Shown here: positions 27,305 to 36,256 of the stretch, in pieces
Position numbering within the stretch: the first letter of the stretch is position 1
Layout: every line of letters begins with the position of its first letter
Source of the DNA: Alphaproteobacteria bacterium
Lineage (GTDB): Bacteria > Pseudomonadota > Alphaproteobacteria > Rhodobacterales > Rhodobacteraceae
NCBI GenBank assembly: GCA_030429495.1
Contig: JAUIFH010000002.1
Location: 124,001 to 188,000 of the forward strand
DNA length: 64,000 bases
Reading direction: 5' to 3'
Notes under the pieces: model-generated
Seen by the model: the letters and a program-made list of their open reading frames with translations, nothing else
What the model was told of the DNA's origin: nothing
Databases searched by the model: none
Made by a program: the position numbers and the translations under genes

Positions 27305-28834
27305 TTGCGCGGACCCCATAATATCTGGCGACTGATCCGCACCGGCGCGACGTTCGAGCGCACGGGCGCCATGAAGGTCGCACTCGAGGCGATGGAGGCG
27401 CCGCCTCGGCTGCGCCTTCTCGCCCGCGTGCTCGGCTGGCCGTTCAAGTGGCTGGGCTACAGGGGCGACCCGGCACTGCCGCCGGTAACACGCGCGCTGA
27501 CGGCGCTTGGCCCCGCCTACATCAAGTTCGGGCAGATGCTCTCGACGCGGCCGGATGTGGTCGGCCAGGAACTTGCCGACCAGCTTCGCGTTTTGCAGGA
27601 CAAGCTTCCGCCGTTCCCGACCGAGACCGCCAAGGCCACGGTGGCCTCGGAACTCGGGATTCCGGTCGACGCGCTCTTCTCTGAGTTCTCCGAACCTGTC
27701 GCCGCGGCCTCTATCGCGCAGGTCCACCGCGCGCGGGTCGCGGATACGGGTACGGACGTGGCCGTGAAAGTGCTGCGTCCGGGGATCGAGCGTGCGTTTC
27801 GCCGCGACGTCGACGCGTTCCATTTCGCCGCCGGCCTGATCGAGGCGCTGCTTCCCGGGACCCGCCGGCTGCGCCCGACCGACGTGATCCATCACTTCGA
27901 GGGCGTCGTGATGGGCGAACTGGATCTGCGGCTCGAAAGTTCCGCCGCGTCGGAGTTCCGCGCCAATACCCAGAAGGACGAAGGATTCCAGGTGCCGGAG
28001 CCGCTCTGGAACCTGTCCTCGCGCCGGATGATGACGCTGGGCTGGGCAGAGGGTATCCCCCTTGGCGATGTCGACGCGATCCGCGCGGCCGGCCACGATT
28101 GCGTGGCGCTGTCGGAGCGGGTGCTTCAGCTGTTCCTCAGCCATGCGCTGCGCGACGGTTATTTCCACGCCGACATGCACCAAGGCAACATGAAGGTCGC
28201 GGCCAACGGCGATATAATCGCCTACGACTTCGGCATCATGGGCCAGATCGACGAATATACCCGGCGTGTCTATGCCGAGATCCTGATCGGCTTCATCCGC
28301 AGGGACTATCGCCGGGTGGCCGAAGTGCATTTTGAAGCCGGCTATGTTCCCCGTGACCGTGACATCGACGAATTCGCCCGTGCCCTTCGGGCAGTGGGTG
28401 AGCCGATCTTCGGCATGGATGCGAGCCATATCTCCATGGCGCGGCTGCTGGCCTATCTGTTCGAGGTGACCGAACGGTTCGGGATGCAGACCCGGACCGA
28501 GCTGATTCTGCTTCAGCGTACGATGGTCGTGGTCGAGGGTGTCGCCCGATCGCTCAATCCCAATATCAACATCTGGCAGGCCGCGCGGCCGATTGTGGAG
28601 CGCTACATCACCGAGAATATCGGGCCGCGGGCATTGCTGCGGGACCTGGCGCGCACGGTGCGCGTCGTCGGGCGGTTCGGGCCGCGCCTGCCGCAGTTGG
28701 CGGAGGCGCTGCTGATCCGTCAGACGGAACCCGCCCCGCCGCCGCCGCGCCGTTCCTCCCTTCCGACGCTTCTGCTGCTGGCGCTGGGCATCGCTGCAGG
28801 TGTCGCCGGTACCCTTGCTGCAATGCTGCACTGA
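27305..28834 (+). CDS. ubiB: ubiquinone biosynthesis protein kinase-like UbiB
   Basis: A 509-residue UbiB/ADCK protein. It has the KxGQ motif (IKFGQMLSTRPD), the Ala-rich loop AAASIAQVHRA, the VAVKVLRPG lysine, HADMHQGNM and DFGIMG. Two hydrophobic C-terminal segments (ending TLLLLALGIAAGVAGTLAAM) anchor it in the membrane. It is needed for ubiquinone synthesis, probably as an atypical ATPase that extracts lipid precursors. The start is TTG, with GGAAG 7 bp upstream, directly after ubiE. Confidence 0.96.
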   Translation: MRGPHNIWRLIRTGATFERTGAMKVALEAMEAPPRLRLLARVLGWPFKWLGYRGDPALPPVTRALTALGPAYIKFGQMLSTRPDVVGQELADQLRVLQDKLPPFPTETAKATVASELGIPVDALFSEFSEPVAAASIAQVHRARVADTGTDVAVKVLRPGIERAFRRDVDAFHFAAGLIEALLPGTRRLRPTDVIHHFEGVVMGELDLRLESSAASEFRANTQKDEGFQVPEPLWNLSSRRMMTLGWAEGIPLGDVDAIRAAGHDCVALSERVLQLFLSHALRDGYFHADMHQGNMKVAANGDIIAYDFGIMGQIDEYTRRVYAEILIGFIRRDYRRVAEVHFEAGYVPRDRDIDEFARALRAVGEPIFGMDASHISMARLLAYLFEVTERFGMQTRTELILLQRTMVVVEGVARSLNPNINIWQAARPIVERYITENIGPRALLRDLARTVRVVGRFGPRLPQLAEALLIRQTEPAPPPPRRSSLPTLLLLALGIAAGVAGTLAAMLH

Positions 28835-28842
28835 CGCTTGGG

Positions 28843-29517
28843 TCATGGCGAGGCCGGCTGTTTCAATGCCCTGACTTCGTCGGGGGTGACGGTCCCGCCG
28901 CCATTCAGAACGATACGCGTTCCGTCGGCCCCGTTGCGAACCTCGGTCACCTTCCCGTAGCTTTCGACGGCCGTCGTCCCGGCCAGCTTCCCCTCGACGT
29001 AGCTTTCCAGCCGGAAGGAATAGAGGCCTTCCGGCAGTGGCGCATTGCCGGAATCCGTTCCGGCCCAGATCAGCGGGTCATCGGATACCGGGACCTGCGT
29101 CCGCGTCACTTCGCGCCCGCCGGAATCGAACGCGACGAGGACCGCCGCATCGGCATCCGCCGACGGCGTGGGATAGAGCGTGAGTGGTACGCCCTCGAAA
29201 CGGGCCGGCGCGGCGGTCCTGGCCTCCATCCCGACCCAGCCGGCCATCTGGGCCATGCCTGACAACCCCATCTGCGCCGACAGCGCCGACAGAAGCGTGT
29301 TCGTCTTCACCTGCTGCTCTACACCGGAAAAGGTTGCAAGCTGCTGTGCGAATTCCGTGCTTTCCATCGGGTTGAGCGGGTCCTGGTTCTGGATCTGCGT
29401 CGTCAGCATCCGGAGGAATGTCTGGAAATCGCTGCTGACGGCTGTGCTGCCCTGGCCTTGCTGTTTCGCGCTTGCTGCCGGGGTCTGGCCGGTGGCGGGG
29501 GTTGCGGATACATCCAT
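28843..29517 (-). CDS. flgD: flagellar hook-capping protein FlgD
   Basis: A 224-residue FlgD. The N-terminal conserved block (DFQTFLRMLTTQIQNQDPLNPMESTEFAQQLA, about residues 29-60) is followed by FSGVEQQVKTNTLL. The C-terminal beta domains include YSFRLESYVEGKL. It forms the scaffold cap for hook subunit FlgE polymerisation. It lies 12 bp downstream of fliK on the same strand. Confidence 0.95.
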   Translation of the reverse strand: MDVSATPATGQTPAASAKQQGQGSTAVSSDFQTFLRMLTTQIQNQDPLNPMESTEFAQQLATFSGVEQQVKTNTLLSALSAQMGLSGMAQMAGWVGMEARTAAPARFEGVPLTLYPTPSADADAAVLVAFDSGGREVTRTQVPVSDDPLIWAGTDSGNAPLPEGLYSFRLESYVEGKLAGTTAVESYGKVTEVRNGADGTRIVLNGGGTVTPDEVRALKQPASP

Positions 29518-29529
29518 TCGGTCTTCCTT

Positions 29530-31191
29530 TCACAACCTGATATCGAGGCCATCGGTACCGTCCGGTGCCGATCCTGCGGCCAGCGCCCGGACGTTGGATT
29601 CGGTCAACATCTCTTCGTGCCCGGACGAGTCCGGCATATTGTCGAATGTATCGGGCTGCCCACCCTGTCCGCCCCCGGCAAACGTGAAGGTGAGCTGCCC
29701 GAATCCGAGATCACGAAAGTCCTGGGCGAGCGAGTCGATGTTCCGGCGGAGGAGTTCGAGCGTTTCCGGCCGATCGGCTTGCACGACCATCGCCAGTGTT
29801 CCGTCTTGCGTGGACAGCGACATCCGCACCCGTCCGAGCTCCTCGGGCGAAAGCGTCACCTCGACGGGTCGGTCAGGGAACTGCGCCGCAGTTTCCGCGA
29901 GGCGCTGGCCAAGGCCGGGCGGCAACCCTCCGGCCATGGTCGGAGGCGTCGAATCTCGCATGGCGCGCCCGGTTGAGCCTGCCTCGGGCGCGGAGCCGGG
30001 CGTGGTTTCCGGTTTTTCACCGAAATCGACCGCAATGGGGGCATCCTTGTCGGCATTTTCCGACCAATCCGCCAGCCTTTCGACCGGCCGGCGGGGCGTG
30101 GTGTCGGAACGAACATCCGCCGTGGCGGTCGCTGGCCATTCCGCGGCATCGCCTTCAGCGCCTGCAGGCAAGGTTTCTCGCATCGGAACAGGCAGGTCGT
30201 GCGCCGGGGGGACGGCTTTCATACCTTCACTTGCACCGGGGGGCGTGGCAGCGGCGGGCTGCGCCCTCTCCGCAGCCGGCCTCGCACCGTCCGGCCGAGA
30301 TACGTAATCAGTACCGGCATCGTTCGGCTGGCCGCGTCGTTCAGGCATCGCGGCGCGGGCGGTATGATCTGTCGGTTCGCCAGCGTCCGGCGGGGCTGCT
30401 GCTCCCACGCCAGCGCCTTCCGGGCCGAGCCGTCGCGTTCCATCCGGTGCGGCCGCGCGTGTGTCGGTCGCGGCACTGTTCACCGGGTCGTCGGCCACCC
30501 CCAGTATCAGCGCGCTGGCTGCTGCCCGGTTATTCGGAATCGGTGTTGGGTCGGCACTCCGCATCGGCGCATGGTCCGGCGCGGTAGTACCGACAGGACG
30601 CCGATCAGTCGGGAGTGCGGGGTTTACCGTCCCTGCGGCGTCAGCGGTCCGCCTGGCTATCGGTAGTTCCTCGGCAAGGCCAATGCCTGGTATCGGCTGA
30701 TCCGGCCCCGGAATCGGCGTTGGCGCGCCCCCCGAGTCGGTCCGAACACCGGACCCGTCCTGTGTAAGGGCGGTGTCGGTGGGGTTCTTCGCTGAAAGAC
30801 CGGGCAGCGGCGGAATCGGAGCCAGATGAACAGGCGCAGCCCCGGCCTGCACGACGTCTTGTGCGATCTCACCCTCTGCGTCCGGTTCCGTGGCTCGTTC
30901 CGGCGCAAGCCCCGGGCCGCTCTCTCGCGCGGGTACCCCGGGTGGCGTTCCGTCGAACGGCAGCGGCGAGGGCCAGGATAGGGCGTTGCAGCGCGAGTGA
31001 TCGGCAAGCGCTTTGTCGGCGGCGGGCGCGACCGCCCGGAAGAGCAGGTCCTGCGCCGAAGCAGCGCCCCCTTCCGCACCGAAAACCGCGAGGAACGCCA
31101 CGATTGTTCCATCCACACCGTCGGGCGATGTGACCTCGCCGGGGGGCGGGTTCTTCACCCTTGCGGGATTGATGAGGGGAATGATGTCCAT
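29530..31191 (-). CDS. fliK: flagellar hook-length control protein FliK
   Basis: A 553-residue protein with a long low-complexity Pro/Ala/Gly/Asp-rich N-terminal region and a conserved C-terminal FliK domain: FPDRPVEVTLSPEELGRVRMSL and LRRNIDSLAQDFRDLGFGQLTFTF. It measures the hook and switches export specificity. ATG 31191 is taken as start; a GTG at 31227 is in frame but has no ribosome site. Its neighbour flgD is in the same operon. Confidence 0.9.
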   Translation of the reverse strand: MDIIPLINPARVKNPPPGEVTSPDGVDGTIVAFLAVFGAEGGAASAQDLLFRAVAPAADKALADHSRCNALSWPSPLPFDGTPPGVPARESGPGLAPERATEPDAEGEIAQDVVQAGAAPVHLAPIPPLPGLSAKNPTDTALTQDGSGVRTDSGGAPTPIPGPDQPIPGIGLAEELPIARRTADAAGTVNPALPTDRRPVGTTAPDHAPMRSADPTPIPNNRAAASALILGVADDPVNSAATDTRAAAPDGTRRLGPEGAGVGAAAPPDAGEPTDHTARAAMPERRGQPNDAGTDYVSRPDGARPAAERAQPAAATPPGASEGMKAVPPAHDLPVPMRETLPAGAEGDAAEWPATATADVRSDTTPRRPVERLADWSENADKDAPIAVDFGEKPETTPGSAPEAGSTGRAMRDSTPPTMAGGLPPGLGQRLAETAAQFPDRPVEVTLSPEELGRVRMSLSTQDGTLAMVVQADRPETLELLRRNIDSLAQDFRDLGFGQLTFTFAGGGQGGQPDTFDNMPDSSGHEEMLTESNVRALAAGSAPDGTDGLDIRL

Positions 31192-31298
31192 GGTCCACGA
31201 CTTCTGCCGGTTCCGGGCCACGATCACAGACCAGGGTTACCGCTTCTTTACCGCGATTCGCCGATACTGCCCGAATTGTCCGCAATTGGAGTCATCGC

Positions 31299-31580
31299 AT
31301 GAACGAGATTGCCGCCGCTGGCGCCGCCAGACTGCCCACCCCGCGCGAAACGGCGCTTCGATCGGCGGCCGAGTCGCTCGAAGCCCAGTTCCTCGAAGAG
31401 ATGCTGAAACCCGCTGGCCTCGCCGCGGCACGCGACGGTTTCGGTGGCGGCATTGGCGAGGAGCAATTCGCCTCGTTCATGCGGCACGAACAGGCGGTGT
31501 CGATGGCCCGTGCCGGCGGTATCGGGCTTGCCGAAAGCATCTTCGAAGCTCTGAACAGGAGGGCTGGCGATGTCGGGTGA
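31299..31580 (+). CDS. flgJ: rod-binding protein, FlgJ N-terminal type
   Basis: A 93-residue protein matching only the N-terminal rod-binding domain of FlgJ (SAAESLEAQFLEEMLKPAGLA, GIGEEQFASFMRHEQAVSMAR). It lacks the muramidase domain, as in many alphaproteobacteria. It helps assemble the flagellar rod. It overlaps the next gene by 11 bp. Confidence 0.85.
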   Translation: MNEIAAAGAARLPTPRETALRSAAESLEAQFLEEMLKPAGLAAARDGFGGGIGEEQFASFMRHEQAVSMARAGGIGLAESIFEALNRRAGDVG

Positions 31581-31917
31581 CGTCGGTGCTTTCGACGCGC
31601 TGCTATCGAACCTGACGAGTCAACGGCAGGCGATTCGGGACGGCGACCTGACGGCCCTCGCGCCTCTCGGTGCGCGCGCGGCGGACCTGGCAGACATAGT
31701 GGCTTCCGCCCCAAGCGCGAACGACGACCACGCAGCGCTGAAGCGGGAGGCGGAGCGGCTCCGCCAGCTGCTTGGGGCGGTACTGCAGGGGGTTCGCTCT
31801 GCCCGGCGCCGCGTACAGGCAGTCCGCGCCGCCGGGACCCGGTTTGAGACCTATGACAGCCACGGTCATGCCCGCGCAGTCATCCTTGATAGCGGGAAGG
31901 TGGAGCGTCAGGTCTGA
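31570..31917 (+). CDS. flagellar FlgN-type chaperone
   Basis: A 115-residue, mainly helical protein. Its central helix (LKREAERLRQLLGAVLQGVRSARRRVQAVR) resembles FlgN-family export chaperones for the hook-filament junction proteins. It overlaps flgJ and precedes the flagellin start, as in rhodobacterial flagellar clusters. The family match by eye is moderate. Confidence 0.65.
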   Translation: MSGDVGAFDALLSNLTSQRQAIRDGDLTALAPLGARAADLADIVASAPSANDDHAALKREAERLRQLLGAVLQGVRSARRRVQAVRAAGTRFETYDSHGHARAVILDSGKVERQV

Positions 31918-32050
31918 CTGGTTCTTGTGGAACATAAAATTGTTCGCATTCAGTAGCTTGCTTTAGCGAACTCTTAGAGTCTCTGCGCCAGGGTCGGTCC
32001 TGCATCTGCAATCGGATGGCGCGGCCCGTCGATCCCGAAAGCCGCATCGG

Positions 32051-33529
32051 TCAGAACGCCACAGGCGCCGCGATGAGCGGCATTTGCAGTCCGGCGCGAA
32101 GCGCCGATCCAGTGAAGGACGAAAGTATGTCAAGCATCTTGACCAATTCCAGCTCGATGGTGGCGTTGCAGACGCTTCGCGGCATCAACGCCAACCTGTC
32201 GAAAACCCAGGACGAAATCTCAACCGGCAAATCCGTTGCCTCAGCCAAAGACAACGCGACCGTCTGAATCACCTTAGCGTTCGAGGAATAGGCGCGCTGC
32301 GTCTGGATGAGCGCCGTCAGTTCCGCGGCTACGTCAGTGGCGGAGCCTTCGCGCGCGTAACCGACGACTGATCCGGTCGGCCCGTCGCCGGCGTCCCAGA
32401 GGAAGAAGGATCCTGAATCAGGTGAAACCTGGAATGTCTGGTTGTTGAGCGCGACGAGGCCGTTCGGGTTCGGCACGTCGACGACGGGGATCTGGTAGAT
32501 CCGGCGTGTGAAGCCCGTATCGTAGGTCGCCGTCACATAGCCGTTCTCATCGACCTCGACCGTCGTGAGGTTGCCCACCGGGGAGCCGTCCTTGGTGATC
32601 GAGGTCGGCGCGAAACTGTCCGACAGCTGGGTCAGCCCATTCGGGTCGCCCAGTTTGCCGATCGTCATCGTGATCGGGCCGCCCGCGACCGTCAGCGCCA
32701 GGGTTCCCGCCACCGGATCGTATGCGCCGCCCGACACGGTCGTGACGGCGGCGAGTGTCCCGCCATTGGCGCGGGTGTCGTCGAAGGCGAGCGTGTACTC
32801 CCCTATCAAAGCGCCGTTCTGCGCGGAATCGCGAACCTGCATGGTCCAGGTGTTCGATGACCCCGACGCCGGCACCGTCGGCGTGAACGTGATGTCCAGA
32901 GTGTCCGAGGTGCCGAGATTGCCGAAATACTCGACGGAGAGAGGCAGCGCCGATCCGCTGGCACCCGCTTCGGTTGCCGTCGCAGGAAGGTTGACGCCGA
33001 GATTCATCGCCGTCGTCGGGTCGCCGGCGGTCTGGTTGGCGTTGATGACAACTGGCTGCAGTCCGGCGATGGTGTCACGCGGCAGAACCGGAATCGAGCC
33101 ATCGGCATTCGCGGGCCAGCCGAGCAGTACAAGCCCGGATTCGGTCCGCAGGACGCCGTCGGCATCGGGTCGGAATGCGCCGGTTGTCGTCATCATCAGG
33201 GGTTGCGCGCCGCCGGAAAAGGAATTCAGCGATACCGCAGAGGTGACCGGCAGCATGCCGCGCCCCGAGACGGCGAGGTCGAGCGCGTTCGACGTGGCGA
33301 CGAGCGCGCCATGTTCGTCGATCAGCCGCGTGGTTGCCGCCCTGACCCCGCCGGCGGAATAGGTGCCGGCGCCGCGCGCCTGATTGATCACGAAGTTTTC
33401 GAAATCCGTCGAGGCGCGCTTGTAGCCGTAGGTGCCGGAATTCGCGATATTGTCAGAGATCGTCGCGAGCCGCGTCGCATTGGCGCTGAGGCCGGCAACT
33501 CCGGCATTGAGCGAGGACGAAATGGACAT
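32051..33529 (-). CDS. flgE: flagellar hook protein FlgE with replaced 3' end
   Basis: The first 423 residues are a normal FlgE. The N-terminal D0 region is MSISSSLNAGVAGLSANATRL, followed by SDNIANSGTYGYKRAST, a hook core and a C-terminal AELTALIQTQRAYSSNAKVIQT. After that, about 70 further residues (VALSLAEATDLPVEISSWVF onward) come from reading the antisense of the flagellin 5' end and its leader. The last dozen or so natural residues are therefore lost and a foreign tail added. FlgE C-termini pack in the hook core, so this protein is unlikely to polymerise normally. flgK and flgL, expected to follow flgE, are absent. Confidence 0.88.
   Translation of the reverse strand: MSISSSLNAGVAGLSANATRLATISDNIANSGTYGYKRASTDFENFVINQARGAGTYSAGGVRAATTRLIDEHGALVATSNALDLAVSGRGMLPVTSAVSLNSFSGGAQPLMMTTTGAFRPDADGVLRTESGLVLLGWPANADGSIPVLPRDTIAGLQPVVINANQTAGDPTTAMNLGVNLPATATEAGASGSALPLSVEYFGNLGTSDTLDITFTPTVPASGSSNTWTMQVRDSAQNGALIGEYTLAFDDTRANGGTLAAVTTVSGGAYDPVAGTLALTVAGGPITMTIGKLGDPNGLTQLSDSFAPTSITKDGSPVGNLTTVEVDENGYVTATYDTGFTRRIYQIPVVDVPNPNGLVALNNQTFQVSPDSGSFFLWDAGDGPTGSVVGYAREGSATDVAAELTALIQTQRAYSSNAKVIQTVALSLAEATDLPVEISSWVFDRLALMPRSVCNATIELELVKMLDILSSFTGSALRAGLQMPLIAAPVAF
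32127..32267 (+). pseudogene. fliC: flagellin, first 46 codons only
   Basis: The start MSSILTNSSSMVALQTLRG and INANLSKTQDEISTGKSVASAKDNATV are the conserved N-terminus of flagellin. A good AGGA lies upstream of the ATG. After Val46 the frame meets TGA. From there the sequence is the 3' part of flgE on the other strand, not flagellin. The other 200 or more residues are missing. The truncation is due to a rearrangement whose junction is near 32255-32268. A filament cannot be made from this copy. Confidence 0.9.
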
Positions 33530-33620
33530 GAGTGCCGCCTTTCTGCTGCTGTGCCCGTCTTGAGGCCACAATGCGCGCGGCGGCTTAACATCGGCCTAAC
33601 GATCGAAGCGTCCAGGGAAG

Positions 33621-34472
33621 TCAGCGTCCGGAGCGCAGGAGAATCACCTCCAGCCGGTTGTTGCGGGGCGCCATCGGGTTGCGAAGCACGGGCTTCCGAT
33701 CGGCAAATCCCGTCACGCGCTGCATCCTCGCAGCCGGCACGCCCGCGCCCTCCAGCATGGTTCGGACACGCATTGCGCGCGCGGTGGACAGATCCCACGA
33801 GGGGTTGTCGCGCAGGACTTCAGGCAATGCGCGGATGTGACCGTTGACGGCGACGCCGTTCTCAACGATCGCGAAGACGCGGGCGAGGACTGCGACCAGT
33901 TCCGTCAGGATTGCGGCAGGTGCATCGCTGTCGCCGGAAAACAAGGGGTCATCGTCCAGATCGAAGATTTCGACGATCAGCCCCTCATCGGTGACCCGGG
34001 TCACGATGTGGCGCGCGACCCGCTCGCTGACCATGCTTTCGCCGCCGACCCCCATCAGCGCCTCTTCGATGCGGCGGACCTCTTCCGTGAAGGCGGCGGC
34101 GTCCCTTGCGGCATCCTCGGTGTCCGTCCCCGTCTGCCCCAGGGCCTGACGCTCCTCGGATGGCCGCAAGCTCGACGCGCCGGTGCCGTTCTGGGCGATC
34201 TGGTCCTCGGAAAAGACACTGTCGCCGCCGAACGATCCGTCACCACCGCCCGAGACGCGGGACAGCGGGATCGCTGGACTGAAATAGTCCGCTATGCCCT
34301 TTCTCTGCTTTTCCGTCGTTGCGTTCAGCAGCCACATCAGCATGAAGAAGGCCATCATCGCCGTCACGAAGTCGGCATAGGCGACTTTCCAGGCGCCGCC
34401 GTGATGCCCGCCGCCGCCCATGACCTTCTTGCGCTTGATGATGACCGGCGCGGCATTTGACTGCCTGGCCAT
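33621..34472 (-). CDS. motB: flagellar motor stator protein MotB
   Basis: A 283-residue MotB. A short cytoplasmic N-terminus, then one membrane segment starting at AYADFVTAMMAFFMLMWLL with the ion-binding Asp34. A plug/linker region and a C-terminal OmpA-like peptidoglycan-binding domain (INGHIRAL-type VNGHIRALPEVL, DLSTARAMRVRTMLEGAGV, PMAPRNNRLEVILL) follow. It anchors the stator in the cell wall. No motA is next to it. It is upstream of flgE on the same strand. Confidence 0.93.
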   Translation of the reverse strand: MARQSNAAPVIIKRKKVMGGGGHHGGAWKVAYADFVTAMMAFFMLMWLLNATTEKQRKGIADYFSPAIPLSRVSGGGDGSFGGDSVFSEDQIAQNGTGASSLRPSEERQALGQTGTDTEDAARDAAAFTEEVRRIEEALMGVGGESMVSERVARHIVTRVTDEGLIVEIFDLDDDPLFSGDSDAPAAILTELVAVLARVFAIVENGVAVNGHIRALPEVLRDNPSWDLSTARAMRVRTMLEGAGVPAARMQRVTGFADRKPVLRNPMAPRNNRLEVILLRSGR

Positions 34473-34553
34473 CCCACCAACCTTTCCGTTCACCCGGAAC
34501 CGGAACTAGCATGCGGGATTTAACGCATTCCTAATCCGTATCCGTGGGGCGCG

Positions 34554-35396
34554 TTAGCTCAGGAAGGGCGCATCCGTCATCGTGGCGGGGACCGGCGCGC
34601 CGAGGCGTTTCAGGATCGTGGGCGCGAGCTGTGTCTGGCGAAGGATCATTTCCGGCTCGGGCCCCACTGCCGAGCCGAAATAATAGAGCGCGAAATCCTG
34701 CTGATCCTCGCCTCGCCCGCCGTGATGGCCGCGGTCGCTCTGGCCGTGATCGGCGGTGACGATGATCTCGTAACCCATCTGCCGCCAGCGGGTGATGAAC
34801 GGGGCAAGCATCTCGTCGGCCTTGAAACAGGCGAGGTCCATCTCCCTGCAATCGTGGCGGAACCGGTGCCCCATGCTGTCCAGCGTACATGTATGCAGCA
34901 TCCCGTATTGCAGCCCGAACCGGTCGCAAAGGCTGGTCAGCGTCGCGAAAAGGTCGAGGTCGCAGGGCGTCATCTGGTTGTCGTGGCCGTAGCCGGTCAT
35001 CGTGTGGAAGCGGCCGTGGTTGATCGTGCTGCTGTCCTGTTCGTCGTATTCGATGTCGCGGACAGGATCGAAGGGCGCGCGGTTGAAGAATTCCGACCAG
35101 AAGGAATGCGCCACGGCGCCGGTGACGCCACCCGCCTCGCGGACCTGTCGGAAGATGTCGGGCAGGCCGACGCGGAAGACGTTATCGTTGCCCGTGCAGC
35201 CGTGTTCCTGCGGGCTCACGCCGGTATGGATCGAGGCATAGCACGAGGCCGATGTGGACGGCAGGACAGAGCGCATCCTCCAGACCCGCGCATGGCCGCT
35301 GTCGACCCAGCCTTCGAGATTGCCGAAGAGACCCCGCCAATTCCGCCACGGCACACCGTCGAGGATGATCAGGAGGAGCTTGGAATTCAGCGGCAT
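34554..35396 (-). CDS. alkaline-phosphatase-fold phosphodiesterase
   Basis: A 280-residue protein of the type I phosphodiesterase/nucleotide pyrophosphatase family. It has LLLIILDGVPW (metal Asp), STSASCYASIHTGVSPQEHGC (nucleophile region) and IIVTADHGQSDRGHHGG (metal Asp/His). It should cleave phosphate ester or diester bonds; the substrate is unknown. ATG 35396 is chosen because GGGAG lies upstream of it, at good distance. It has no signal peptide. Confidence 0.85.
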   Translation of the reverse strand: MPLNSKLLLIILDGVPWRNWRGLFGNLEGWVDSGHARVWRMRSVLPSTSASCYASIHTGVSPQEHGCTGNDNVFRVGLPDIFRQVREAGGVTGAVAHSFWSEFFNRAPFDPVRDIEYDEQDSSTINHGRFHTMTGYGHDNQMTPCDLDLFATLTSLCDRFGLQYGMLHTCTLDSMGHRFRHDCREMDLACFKADEMLAPFITRWRQMGYEIIVTADHGQSDRGHHGGRGEDQQDFALYYFGSAVGPEPEMILRQTQLAPTILKRLGAPVPATMTDAPFLS

Positions 35397-35554
35397 CGGT
35401 ATCTCCCGTCCGGCGGTGTCTGGATGCAGCCCGACATCGCGCCGTCGTCGCGAAGAGGGGCCTGCAGCCGAATCGGTAGCCGTGCACCGGGCGGCAGACA
35501 ACAGGGAATTCGCGCCAGGGACGCCGGATCAAGACCGGCGGTGCTTTGCGCTGC

Positions 35555-36091
35555 TCAGTTCTCGCAGCGTTTCGCCGCCTGATCGAGCGCCGCACTGATC
35601 CCGATGAGCGAGAACGTGTCCCGCGTCCTGGTGCCGCGGCTCGACTGTGCGGACACGACCGCCGAGGCGCCGGCTTTCAGGGCAGCGACGATCTTCGCAT
35701 CCTCTTCAGGCGATCCGGACCAGGCCCATTCCGGGCTGTCGGGATTGGTCGCGAGCGCGAATTCCGTGCCGCCGATGTCCAGATCGACGGTTGAGCCTTC
35801 CTTGAACGGATAGCCGCCGGTGAAGGACACTTCGCCTGTAGCACCACCGGGCCGGAACGTCACGAAAAGCAGGATGTCGCCACGGCGTACGGACACAGCC
35901 TGTCCGTCGCGGGTGTTGACGGTCTCGGTCGGCGCCGAGACGCTCCAGCATTCCTTGGGGTCGCCGTCGACGAAGACGCTCCACGCTGTTTCGGCCGCGA
36001 CGCGGTTGGTGGAGACCTGAGCATCCGCCCCCGGCGCCAAGGCCAGCGTCAGAAGAACCGCGCCCGCGGCGCGCTGCATCGGTGATGTCAT
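35555..36091 (-). CDS. IalB family periplasmic protein
   Basis: A 178-residue protein with a signal peptide (about 1-24, AAGAVLLTLALAPGADA) followed by an IalB (invasion-associated locus B) domain: WSVFVDGDPKECWSVSAP, FVTFRPGGATGEVSFTGGYPF, VVSAQSSRGTRTRDTFSL and a C-terminal Cys. IalB proteins are small secreted proteins of alphaproteobacteria with no known enzymatic role. The ATG at 36091 has GGAGG 9 bp upstream. Confidence 0.87.
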   Translation of the reverse strand: MTSPMQRAAGAVLLTLALAPGADAQVSTNRVAAETAWSVFVDGDPKECWSVSAPTETVNTRDGQAVSVRRGDILLFVTFRPGGATGEVSFTGGYPFKEGSTVDLDIGGTEFALATNPDSPEWAWSGSPEEDAKIVAALKAGASAVVSAQSSRGTRTRDTFSLIGISAALDQAAKRCEN

Positions 36092-36256
36092 CAGTCTGCA
36101 GCCTCCAGCTGTCTCTGCCTCTGCGTAGCCCGCCGCCCGGATTGTCTGGGCGTTTTTGATTGGCGGGCCGCCGTCCAACTCGATATGGACGTCTTATCTC
36201 AAATTTCTCGTGCGGGGAAAGCCCCGGCGGCAGAAAATCGCGCAAGGGTGAACGAC

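Noticed and set aside
27260-28846. A 528-codon minus-strand frame opposite ubiB
   Set aside because: The plus-strand product is a clear UbiB with all motifs; the antisense frame has no homology signal.
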